A stretch of DNA of 64,000 nucleotides from positions 1-64,000 of the forward strand of contig NZ_JSEH01000023.1 of assembly GCF_000801335.2 (NCBI RefSeq), in the 5' to 3' direction. Origin of the DNA: Desulfovibrio sp. TomC. GTDB lineage: Bacteria; Desulfobacterota; Desulfovibrionia; Desulfovibrionales; Desulfovibrionaceae. Shown one piece after another: positions 27,765 through 35,116 of this stretch (the stretch's first letter is position 1; each line of letters begins with the position of its first letter). A model generated the notes under the pieces. That model was not told where the DNA came from. It ran no database searches and was given only the letters and a program-made list of their open reading frames with translations. The position numbers and the translations under genes were made by a program.

Positions 27765-29102
27765 ATGACGACGCACTCCTACGATCTGGCCATCATCGGC
27801 GGCGGCCCGGCCTGTGGTCCGGCCGCCCGGCGTTGCCGCCAAGCCGGCTGGTCCGTGGCCATCCTTGAATCAGGCTTGCTGGGCGGCGTGTGCCCCCACA
27901 CCGGCTGCAATCCCAAAAAGGTGCTCATGGGACCGGCCGAGGCTGTGGTCATGGCCCGCCATCTGGCCGGCAAGGGCATAACCGGCGAGCCGCAGCCCGA
28001 TTGGCCGGCCATGGCGGCCTTCACCCGGACCTTCACCGAACCCGTGGCCCCGTGGCTGGCCGAAGACTACCGCAAGGCCGACATCGAGGTGATCCACGCC
28101 CGGGCCGCCTTTACCGGCCCCAACACGTTGCGCGCCGGCAACACGGACATTGCCGCCAAAAAAATTCTCATTGCCGTGGGCGCAACCCACCAGCGTTTCG
28201 ACTTCCCCGGGGCCGAGCACCTCGGCACAAGCGACGAGTTTTTGGCCCTGACAAAGCTCCCCGCCCGCATCGTCTTTGTCGGCGGTGGTTTTATCGCCTT
28301 CGAACTGGCCCATCTGGCCCATGTCTGCGGCGCGCGCGCCACCATCCTCACCCACGGCGACAGGGCGCTTCGCCGCTTTGACGCCGACGCAGTCTCCCGA
28401 CTTGTTGCGGCCACCCGGGCCATGGGCATCGCGGTCCATGTCAACGCTCCGGTGGCGCGCATCGACAAGGAGCCCCACGGCCTGTGCCTCAGCGTCCCCG
28501 GCCACGACATTGCCGCCGACATGGTCGTCAACGCTGCCGGACGGCCGCCGCAAACAAGGGGCCTTGCCCTCGATCTGGCCAATGTCGCCGCCGGCCCGGC
28601 CGGCATCCGCGTCAACGAGTACCTGCAAAGCGCCACCAATCCCAACGTCTACGCGGCCGGGGACTGCCTGGATGCGCCCTATGCGCTGACCCCGACCGCC
28701 GACCTGGAAAGCCGCGTTGCCGCCGAAAACATGCTCTCCGGCAACACCACGCCCATCAACCGCGTCGGCACGCCAAGCGTCCTTTTCACCCAACCGCCCC
28801 TGGCCATGGCCGGGCTGACCGAGTCCGAGTGCCAGACACAAGGCATCGCCTACGTCAAAAAGGAATACGACCTCGCCAACGCCTTCCCCTGGCAACGCCT
28901 GGGCGAACACCCGGGCTATTCCAAGACCCTGGTTTCCCCCGACGACGACCGCATCCTTGGCGCGCACATCCTCGGCCACGCCGCCGAGGAGATCATAAAC
29001 GTCGTGGCCCTGGCCATGCGCCAGGGCTTGCCGGCCAAGGCGCTTCGGGAAGCGATCTGGGCCTATCCGACCTGCGGCTATTATCTGCGCTACATGTTTT
29101 AG
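27765..29102 (+). CDS. FAD-dependent disulfide oxidoreductase (glutathione-reductase/lipoamide-dehydrogenase-like)
   Basis: A 445-residue flavoprotein: YDLAIIGGGPACGPAARR for FAD, redox-active CPHTGCNPKK in place of the usual CVNVGCVPKK, NAD(P)-binding IVFVGGGFIAFELAHLA, FAD motif VYAAGDCLDAPYALTP, and a C-terminal dimerisation domain ending in WAYPTCGYYLRYMF, without the standard His-Glu pair context. ATG 27765 with GAGGG is chosen over 27681, whose extension lies in the divergent promoter gap. Sequence is distinct from the 27642 gene, so the pair is not a recent duplication. The true disulfide or other substrate is unknown. Confidence 0.9.
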   Translation: MTTHSYDLAIIGGGPACGPAARRCRQAGWSVAILESGLLGGVCPHTGCNPKKVLMGPAEAVVMARHLAGKGITGEPQPDWPAMAAFTRTFTEPVAPWLAEDYRKADIEVIHARAAFTGPNTLRAGNTDIAAKKILIAVGATHQRFDFPGAEHLGTSDEFLALTKLPARIVFVGGGFIAFELAHLAHVCGARATILTHGDRALRRFDADAVSRLVAATRAMGIAVHVNAPVARIDKEPHGLCLSVPGHDIAADMVVNAAGRPPQTRGLALDLANVAAGPAGIRVNEYLQSATNPNVYAAGDCLDAPYALTPTADLESRVAAENMLSGNTTPINRVGTPSVLFTQPPLAMAGLTESECQTQGIAYVKKEYDLANAFPWQRLGEHPGYSKTLVSPDDDRILGAHILGHAAEEIINVVALAMRQGLPAKALREAIWAYPTCGYYLRYMF

Positions 29103-29108
29103 GCGAAT

Positions 29109-29139
29109 CGGGGCGCTGCCCCGACCCCCTCGACAGGGG
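29109..29139 (+). repeat. GC hairpin pair after the 29102 stop (possible third repeat type)
   Basis: CGGGGC/GCCCCG (29109-29123, loop GCT) is followed at once by a second stem CCCCT/AGGGG (29126-29139, loop CGAC). Layout is the same as in type A modules (palindrome, then ACCCC..GGGG), but without the GCCTCCGGCGGC lead. Starts six bases after the stop codon. Only one copy in the window. Confidence 0.5.
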
Positions 29140-29218
29140 AGGCAGACAAGCGGGTTAGCACGGAAACTTCGTTGCGAGCACGGGTTGACTTCAGCCCCGG
29201 AGTGGACAACTGAAGGGT

Positions 29219-29365
29219 TTGCAGAAACGGATTGCCGACTTCCTGGAGAAGATGTCCGTTGGGTTCCTGGTCGGGGCCTTTTTCCAGGGCTCTTGGGCGG
29301 CAATGTTTTTTAGCGCCGTGGCCATTGCCACGAGTTTGCATCTGACGAAGAGGATGGAGCAATGA
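29219..29365 (+). CDS. Small membrane protein (48 residues, or 37 from the internal ATG)
   Basis: The frame ends at 29365 and reads QKRIADFLEKMSVGFLVGAF, then a hydrophobic helix and a basic tail (LHLTKRMEQ). The start could be TTG 29219, with AAGGG very close upstream, or ATG 29252 with GGAG three bases before it. One membrane helix flanked by charged residues is predicted. The ATGA overlap with the next tiny gene, and a terminator after both, support real coding. Function not recognised. Confidence 0.6.
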   Translation: MQKRIADFLEKMSVGFLVGAFFQGSWAAMFFSAVAIATSLHLTKRMEQ

Positions 29366-29469
29366 GCGCCAATACCGTGATCTGGATCGCCGGCCTGATC
29401 TGTGTCGCCCTCTACCTCTATGCGCTCACGCTGCCGCCTGACAAACCCAAGCGCCCGGACGATTGCTGA
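29362..29469 (+). CDS. Tiny single-helix membrane protein, coupled to the gene before it
   Basis: A 35-residue protein starting MSANTVIWIAGLICVALYL and ending in a charged, proline-rich tail (PPDKPKRPDDC). It has GGAG five bases before the ATG, which overlaps the previous stop (ATGA). A convincing terminator follows 27 bases after the stop. It could be a small subunit or assembly factor of a membrane complex; nothing in the window shows which. Confidence 0.65.
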   Translation: MSANTVIWIAGLICVALYLYALTLPPDKPKRPDDC

Positions 29470-29495
29470 GCCCGCGCCATCCTTTCGCTGTTTAC

Positions 29496-29523
29496 GCCCT
29501 CCGGGAGACCGGGGGGCTTTTTT
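29496..29523 (+). terminator. Rho-independent terminator
   Basis: Nine-base stem GCCCTCCGG/CCGGGGGGC with one G-U pair and a GAGA loop (29496-29517), followed by TTTTTT. It ends the small-protein transcript. On the other strand it may also serve the convergent cyclase gene ending at 29551. Confidence 0.85.
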
Positions 29524-29550
29524 GCGCCCGAAAGGGGACAGAAGAAAAAA

Positions 29551-31740
29551 CTACTTCGAGGCCATGACGCACACGCCTATCCACTTTTCGGGCGCCACGG
29601 CCAGATGTTCGCGGCACCGGCCGACGTAGGAGGCGGCAGCCGGGTCACTGTCGGCGATTTGGGAGAACTGTTCCAGGGCGGCGGCAAAATCGCCTTGGGT
29701 GAAGGCGTCAAGGCCCCTGGCGTAGACGGCAAAGGTTTCGGCGCGCTCGGCAGCCTGCTTGGGCCACATGGGTTCGGAAACGACCACGGGTTCGGCCCGG
29801 CCGACCACGGCCACCCGGGCCAGGGTGCGGGCGGCGATGGTCTCGCCCATGGCCTCGCGGGTGGCCTGGGAAATCATGGTCCGGGTGCCGAATTGTTTGT
29901 TGATGCCTTCCAGGCGCGAAGCCAGGTTCACGGCATCGCCGAGCATGGTGTAGTCGAAACGGGAATTGGACCCCATGTTGCCAACGACGGCCGCACCGGT
30001 GTTGAGGCCCACGCGCATAATGACCTCGCGGTGGACGATGGGGTCGAAAAGGGGACGCATTTCCGCCAGCTTCTGCTGGCAGCGCAAGGCGGTGCGCACC
30101 GCCCGGGCGGCGTGGTCGGGCTGGTCCAGGGGGGCGTTCCAGAAGGCGATGATGGCGTCGCCCTCGTATTTGTCCACCGTGCCGCCCTCTTCCAGGATGA
30201 TGTCGGTCATGGCCGTCAGGTAGGTGTTGAGAAAAGCGGTCAACTCCTGCGGTCCCAGGCCTTCGGAGATGCTGGTGAAGCCCTGGAGATCGGAAAAAAA
30301 GATGGTGAGTTCGCGCAGTTCGCCGCCAAGGCTCATGCGCTCGGGGTGGGCAATGAGCTGTTCGATGACGGCGGGGCTTAAATATTGGCGGAAAGCGGTC
30401 TTGATGAAGCGCTTCTGGCGGCCTTCGGTGGCATAGCCGATGAGCACGGCCGTGGCCAGGGAGGCGGCCACGGCCGTCTCCGGCAGGGCCAGCGGCTGCC
30501 AGGAACCCAGCGCATAGGCGGCCAGGGCGATCAGGCCCGGCAGCGGCACGAGCAGGACGACGCAGGCCGCGCCGGCCACGGCCCCGGTGGCCAGGGACAC
30601 GGCCAGCCCGGCGACCAGGGACAGCACGGCAGTCAACAGCCAATCGACCAGAGGCGGGGCGTCGTGCAGGAAGTCGCCGGAGAGCAGGCTTTCCAGCACC
30701 TGGGCGTGAATTTCGACGCCCGAGGAATCGCCGTCCACCGGGGATGGCCGCAGATCAAGGAGGCCCGGGGCAGAGAAGCCGAACAGCACGTAGCGGTCGC
30801 GAAAAATTTCAGGATCGAGGGTTGGCGCGCCGCCGTCGCGCAGGGCCAATTCGCTTTGAATGACGGCAGCGGCGGACACGGCCGGAAAAGCTTCGGCCGT
30901 GCGCCAACGCGGGATGACCCGGCCCCAGGGATCAAGCGGAATCGCCGCGTTGCCCAGATGGAAGGCGTCTGTTGAGACGGCCAGGGGGGCGTCTGGATTT
31001 TTCAACAAAAAGGCGGCCAGGGGCAACGCCGGCACGGGCCGTCCGTCAAAGACGCCGAACAACGACAGTCGGCGGTAGACGCCGTCAGGATCGGATTTCT
31101 GGCTGACGTTGCCGAGAACCCTGGCTCCACTGGCCACGTCCGGCACCGGGAAGGCGGCCTTGGGATAGACCGGGGCTACGTCCGGGGGCAAACTGGCCAG
31201 CCAGGAATTGAGGCCGGCCACGGTCAGGGACGACGCCGGCAGATCGGTGGGCCAATGGGTGTCTTTGCCGGATTCGCGGCCTAAAAAGACGGCCAAAGCC
31301 AGCTTGTCCAGACGTTTGCCGGCATCGGCCAGGGCAGCGTCGTCGGTCACGCCGTAGACCGACGGTTCGGTGTAGAGCACGTCAAAAGCCACGCCGGCAG
31401 CCCCTCCCCGACGGCAAAAGTCCAGGATGATGCCGTAGACTTCCCGGGGCCAGGGCCAGGACAGGCCGTTTTCCTTGGCGCCCCAATCCAGACTGGCCTG
31501 ATCGAGAAGAATGAGACGCACCGCGTCCGTGGCAGACGTTTTGGGAGCGAGCAGACGGGCGCGCCAGTCGAAACTGCGGGCCTCGAAGGCGTCGGTGAGG
31601 CCGGTCAGCGAAAGCAGCCAAGCGGCGGCCAGTCCGACCAGTCCGGCGGTCAGGCCGTGGCGCAGGCGCTTTTGAAAGACGTCGCGGTGGGCGACGGGCG
31701 GCGCGGCCGGGGTTGCGGCGGCAGTGGTTGGCTGGCTCAT
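29551..31740 (-). CDS. CHASE2-domain class III adenylate cyclase
   Basis: A 729-residue membrane protein making cAMP in response to a periplasmic signal. A short N-terminal tail and one membrane helix (about 30-50) precede the extracytoplasmic CHASE2 domain (about 60-370). Three hydrophobic segments (about 380-470) lead to the cyclase domain. Metal-binding Asp residues are in FFSDLQGFTS and KYEGDAIIAF, and the base-selecting Lys (DKYEGD) and Thr region (FDYTMLGDAVN) fit ATP rather than GTP. A short TPR-like tail follows. ATG 31740 matches the domain start although its ribosome binding site is poor; an in-frame extension to 31902 looks non-coding. The M48 gene ends 73 bases upstream, so the three genes 33210-29551 may form one unit. 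Confidence 0.92.
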   Translation of the reverse strand: MSQPTTAAATPAAPPVAHRDVFQKRLRHGLTAGLVGLAAAWLLSLTGLTDAFEARSFDWRARLLAPKTSATDAVRLILLDQASLDWGAKENGLSWPWPREVYGIILDFCRRGGAAGVAFDVLYTEPSVYGVTDDAALADAGKRLDKLALAVFLGRESGKDTHWPTDLPASSLTVAGLNSWLASLPPDVAPVYPKAAFPVPDVASGARVLGNVSQKSDPDGVYRRLSLFGVFDGRPVPALPLAAFLLKNPDAPLAVSTDAFHLGNAAIPLDPWGRVIPRWRTAEAFPAVSAAAVIQSELALRDGGAPTLDPEIFRDRYVLFGFSAPGLLDLRPSPVDGDSSGVEIHAQVLESLLSGDFLHDAPPLVDWLLTAVLSLVAGLAVSLATGAVAGAACVVLLVPLPGLIALAAYALGSWQPLALPETAVAASLATAVLIGYATEGRQKRFIKTAFRQYLSPAVIEQLIAHPERMSLGGELRELTIFFSDLQGFTSISEGLGPQELTAFLNTYLTAMTDIILEEGGTVDKYEGDAIIAFWNAPLDQPDHAARAVRTALRCQQKLAEMRPLFDPIVHREVIMRVGLNTGAAVVGNMGSNSRFDYTMLGDAVNLASRLEGINKQFGTRTMISQATREAMGETIAARTLARVAVVGRAEPVVVSEPMWPKQAAERAETFAVYARGLDAFTQGDFAAALEQFSQIADSDPAAASYVGRCREHLAVAPEKWIGVCVMASK

Positions 31741-31813
31741 GGGTGTTCGTATCCGGCTGGGTATTGCCGGGGACCGGATACGGCCCCCGGCACGGGAAAG
31801 GATCGGGGCCGGG

Positions 31814-32731
31814 TTAGATATTGCCCAGGGCGGCCTTGAAGCGGGCGGCCCGGACCGCTGGTTCGTTGACCTCGGCCACCCGGGCGAGCTTGGCCAGTTC
31901 ACTGATGCGGTCGCCGGGGGCGGGATGGGTCTTGGCGAAGTCCGCGCCGCCCGGGGTCAGGCGTTTTTGCATTTCGGCCAACATGTCCGGCAGACCGGAG
32001 GGATTGTAGCCGGTGCGGGTCAGGATGGTCACGGCGGTCTTGTCCGCCTGGTATTCCAGGCTGCGGGAGTAGCCGTTATTGACCATGGTGGTCATGATGT
32101 CGCCGATGGAGTCGGCAAAAAGGCTGCTTAGCTGGGACAGTTGTCCGCCGCCGACGTGTTTGACCGCCTCGCCGCCGATGATGCCCAGGGCTTCGGTGGT
32201 GCGGGCGCGTTTGATGGCCCGCAGCGCGTCCTTGTTCTGGACGTGGGCGATCTCGTGGGCCAGGACGGCGGCCAGGGCGTTTTCACCCGAGCAACAGCGC
32301 ACCATGCCGCGGGTGATGAAGACGAGTCCGCCGGGCGCGGCAAAGGCGTTGATCTCGGCCGAATCGAGGATGAGGAAGTGGTAGCCGCCGTAGGTCTGGG
32401 GCATGTCCGAGAACATGGCCAGGGCTTGCCCCACCTCGTTGACGTAGGCGTTGGCCGCGGCATTGGCCAGGGGATGGTATTTGGTCAGGAGGGTCGCGCC
32501 GACGGCCCGGCCGATGAAGTATTCCTGCTGCGGGTTGAAGTCTTCGGCCGCGTGGGCCACGGCCGTAACCCCTTTGACGGCCGAGGCGGCGTAGTCGCCC
32601 ACGGGCGCGCCGCCGACGTTGACGCCAAAGGAACCGAGCGCCTGGGAGAGCGCCTCGGGATTGCGACAGCCGGCCAGAGCCAGGACGGCCAGACCCAGAA
32701 CGACGCAGACAATCAGGGAACGCGATTTCAC
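31814..32731 (-). CDS. M48-family metalloprotease, lipoprotein
   Basis: A 305-residue zinc protease starting at GTG 32731 (VKSRSLIVCVVLGLAVLALA, then a lipobox ending in GC), hence a membrane-anchored periplasmic lipoprotein. HEIAH near residue 157 gives two zinc ligands and the catalytic Glu; the third ligand is the Glu in SLEYQADKTAV near 223. This is the BepA/LoiP/Oma1-like arrangement used in envelope quality control. The open frame extends much further upstream (33283), but that part only shadows the SH3 gene. The stop of the SH3 gene overlaps this GTG (GTGA), so the two are coupled. Confidence 0.92.
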   Translation of the reverse strand: MKSRSLIVCVVLGLAVLALAGCRNPEALSQALGSFGVNVGGAPVGDYAASAVKGVTAVAHAAEDFNPQQEYFIGRAVGATLLTKYHPLANAAANAYVNEVGQALAMFSDMPQTYGGYHFLILDSAEINAFAAPGGLVFITRGMVRCCSGENALAAVLAHEIAHVQNKDALRAIKRARTTEALGIIGGEAVKHVGGGQLSQLSSLFADSIGDIMTTMVNNGYSRSLEYQADKTAVTILTRTGYNPSGLPDMLAEMQKRLTPGGADFAKTHPAPGDRISELAKLARVAEVNEPAVRAARFKAALGNI

Positions 32732-33210
32732 TGTGCGCCTCCCTGGGGTTTGACGTCGCCCTGGCTCAAAAAGGCCAGCAGGGCGGCAGCGTCGTAGTGC
32801 GCCCGCTCCATGGCGTCGACAGCGGCGAAATTGCCGCCGTGGCTGCGCTTGTAATCGGCCTCGACTTCGGCGGAAAAGCCTTTGCCGGCCAGGGCCATTT
32901 CCTTGCCCGACACGCTGCCGGGAGCGGCCTGCCCGCCGGCCAGGGCCAGTTTTTCCGTGGAAAGGGCGGTCTTGTGCATCCAGCCGGCCACACCGCCGGA
33001 CAATGTCACCTTGGACCAGTCGCCCTGCTCTTCCAAAACATCCACGGACTGGCCATAGCCGGCCTTGCCCACGATCTTGCCCACAAACGACGGGGTGGCG
33101 CGGACCTGTCCGTCGCGCACCGATACGCTCATGACCTTGGCGGCAATGGCCCAGGCCGTACCCAGGCACAGGGCCAGGGTCAGGATAAAGGCCAGTTTCC
33201 GACTGCGCAT
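32728..33210 (-). CDS. Exported SH3-domain protein
   Basis: A 160-residue protein with a clear Sec signal peptide (RKLAFILTLALCLGTAWA, cleavage near residue 23). A bacterial SH3 domain of about 60 residues follows (MSVSVRDGQVRATPSFVGK to GVAGWMHKTAL), then a helical tail. Such domains bind peptidoglycan or act as adaptors. Coupling by GTGA to the M48 protease suggests a partner that places or regulates that protease; this pairing (SH3 plus M48) is seen in related bacteria to my knowledge. ATG 33210 has a GGAGGCAGGA site. Confidence 0.85.
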   Translation of the reverse strand: MRSRKLAFILTLALCLGTAWAIAAKVMSVSVRDGQVRATPSFVGKIVGKAGYGQSVDVLEEQGDWSKVTLSGGVAGWMHKTALSTEKLALAGGQAAPGSVSGKEMALAGKGFSAEVEADYKRSHGGNFAAVDAMERAHYDAAALLAFLSQGDVKPQGGAQ

Positions 33211-33311
33211 TCCTGCCTCCTTGCGGCATCCGAGAACACCGGTTCCCGCCCCTGTCTTTCGCGCCTGTAGACAGGGGCGTCATAGTGTCGAATTGTCGTC
33301 ACAACGCCGAA

Positions 33312-34199
33312 TTATCGTTCGACCGTGACCTTGGCCAGCTTTTCAAAATAGCGAATGATGCTGCCATGGTCGTCCTCGCCGCAGCCATCGGCCAGCATGG
33401 CCTGCATGACTTCCATGACCGAGGCGGTCAGCGGCAGGGGGACATGCAACTCATGGGCCGTCTGCATCACGTTGGCCAGATCCTTGGCGTGGAGCTTGAT
33501 GCGAAAGCCGGGATCGAACTTGCGGTCCATGACCAGCGGAGCCTTGGCGTCGAGCACCGTGCTGCCGGCCAGCCCGCCCCGGATGGCCTGATAGACCAGA
33601 TCCGGCTCCACCCCGGCCTTGGCGGCCAGGACAAAGGCTTCGGACATGGCCGCGATATTAAGGGCCACCACGATCTGGTTGGCGAGCTTGGCCACGTTGC
33701 CGGCCCCGACCTCGCCAACCCGGGTGACGGCAGCGGACATGGCCGAAAGCACCGGGGCAACCGCCTCGAAATCGGCTGCGTCGCCGCCGACCATGACGGT
33801 GAGCGTGCCGTCAATGGCCTTGGGTTCGCCGCCGCTGACCGGGGCATCGAGAAACCGCACGCCCTTTTCGGCCAGAGCTGCGGCCATCTCCCGGCTGGCC
33901 AGGGGAGCGATGGAACTCATGTCCACGACGTAAAGGCCCGGATGCGCGCCGTGGACGACGCCGCCCTCGTCCAGGAGCACTTCGCGGACCTGGGGCGAAT
34001 CCGGGACCATGGTGATGACCAGCTCGCTGGCCTCGGCCACGGCGGCCGGCGACGGGGCGTAGACGGCCCCGTGGCTGACGACGGCCTCGACATTGGCCTT
34101 GGTGCGGCTAAAGACGGTCAATTCGTAGCCAGCCGCAAGCAAATTGCGGCACATGGGCTTGCCCATGATGCCAAGGCCGATAAATCCGATCTTTTTCAT
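33312..34199 (-). CDS. garR: 2-hydroxy-3-oxopropionate (tartronate semialdehyde) reductase
   Basis: A 295-residue beta-hydroxyacid dehydrogenase that reduces tartronate semialdehyde to glycerate with NAD(P)H in the glyoxylate/glycerate pathway. GFIGLGIMGKPMCRNL at the N-terminus is the dinucleotide-binding loop, FLDAPVSGGEPKA the substrate-binding signature, and GAGNVAKLANQ carries the catalytic Lys near residue 170. Close relatives (3-hydroxyisobutyrate dehydrogenase, GLYR) share these motifs; the adjoining hydroxypyruvate isomerase gene makes the tartronate semialdehyde assignment most likely. It lies 121 bases after hyi, with a type A repeat in between. Confidence 0.9.
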   Translation of the reverse strand: MKKIGFIGLGIMGKPMCRNLLAAGYELTVFSRTKANVEAVVSHGAVYAPSPAAVAEASELVITMVPDSPQVREVLLDEGGVVHGAHPGLYVVDMSSIAPLASREMAAALAEKGVRFLDAPVSGGEPKAIDGTLTVMVGGDAADFEAVAPVLSAMSAAVTRVGEVGAGNVAKLANQIVVALNIAAMSEAFVLAAKAGVEPDLVYQAIRGGLAGSTVLDAKAPLVMDRKFDPGFRIKLHAKDLANVMQTAHELHVPLPLTASVMEVMQAMLADGCGEDDHGSIIRYFEKLAKVTVER

Positions 34200-34254
34200 T
34201 CTTTTTTCCTCATTGATTCAGGGAGAAGCTGCTGCAAAGCCATTGTACGAAAGA

Positions 34255-34320
34255 GCAAACCACTTGTTTGCTTCTCCCGTTGCAGGGGTCCGGGGGATCG
34301 TCCCCCCGGCCGCCGGAGGC
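34255..34320 (-). repeat. Type A 3'-end repeat abutting the hyi stop codon
   Basis: GCCTCCGGCGGC begins directly after the TGA of hyi (minus strand). The palindrome (34290-34309) has one bulged G, then ACCCCTGCAACGGG, and a distinct extra stem GCAAAC/GTTTGC (34255-34271). It lies inside the hyi-garR gap, upstream of the garR start. Confidence 0.8.
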
Positions 34321-35106
34321 TCAGAGCGTTTGCCCCATGGCCGCCACCCAGGCAAGCGAGGCCTCGGTGTCCGGGGTGGGCACGTATTCCAGGCCGATAT
34401 AGCCGCCATAGCCCAGGCGGTCGAGTTCGGCAAAGAGAAAGGGAAAATGGATCTCGCCCGTGCCGGGCTGGTGGCGGCCGGGGTTGTCGGCGATCTGGAT
34501 GTGGCCGATGCGGGGCAGATTGGCGGCCAGCGTCGCGGCCAGCTCCCCTTCCTGGCGCTGGGCATGGTAGACGTCGTACTGCATGGCGGCGTTTGGCCGG
34601 CCGACCGCGTCCAGAAGGGCCATGACCTGGCTCGTGCGGCACAGGACAAAACCGGGGATGTCGAAGCGGTTGATGGCCTCAATGACCAGGGTGATGCCTT
34701 CGCCGGCCAGCATATCGGCGGCATAGGCCACGTTTTCAGCCAGGGCGTCAAAGGCCTCGGCCTCGGTGACGCCATGGGCAAGCTTGCCGGCCAGACAATT
34801 GAGCCGCGTCACGCCAAGGGTCTTGGCGTACTCCACAGCCAGGGGCACCCCGTCCCGAAATTCGGCCACGCGCCCGGGATCGGCGGCAATGCCCCGGTCG
34901 CCGGCCGTCCAATCGCCGCAGGGGAGATTGAAAAGCACCTGGGTCAGGCCGTTGTCGTCCAGAAGCCGGCGCAGCTCCCGGGCCGGGGAGGCATAGGGGA
35001 ACAGGTACTCGACGAAATGAAAGCCGGCGGCCCGGGCCGCGGCAAAACGCTCCGGAAACGGGCGCTCGGTAAAAAGCATGGTCAGGTTGGCGGCGAACCG
35101 TGGCAT
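34321..35106 (-). CDS. hyi: Hydroxypyruvate isomerase
   Basis: A 261-residue TIM-barrel enzyme interconverting hydroxypyruvate and tartronate semialdehyde. The family start PRFAANLTMLFTERPFPERF is typical, as is LFNLPCGDWTAGDRG. Metal and acid-base residues sit in IEAINRFDIPGF (Glu near 142), MQYDVYHAQ, HIQIADNPGRHQPGTGEI and GLEYVP (Glu near 240). Its neighbours are tartronate semialdehyde reductase downstream and a PEP-synthase-like gene ten bases upstream, consistent with glyoxylate or glycerate use. Confidence 0.93.
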   Translation of the reverse strand: MPRFAANLTMLFTERPFPERFAAARAAGFHFVEYLFPYASPARELRRLLDDNGLTQVLFNLPCGDWTAGDRGIAADPGRVAEFRDGVPLAVEYAKTLGVTRLNCLAGKLAHGVTEAEAFDALAENVAYAADMLAGEGITLVIEAINRFDIPGFVLCRTSQVMALLDAVGRPNAAMQYDVYHAQRQEGELAATLAANLPRIGHIQIADNPGRHQPGTGEIHFPFLFAELDRLGYGGYIGLEYVPTPDTEASLAWVAAMGQTL

Positions 35107-35116
35107 GAAACCTCCC

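Noticed and set aside
32732-33283. N-terminal extension of the M48 protease frame
   Set aside because: It overlaps the SH3 gene in another frame with Arg/Gly-rich shadow composition; the lipoprotein signal starts at GTG 32731.
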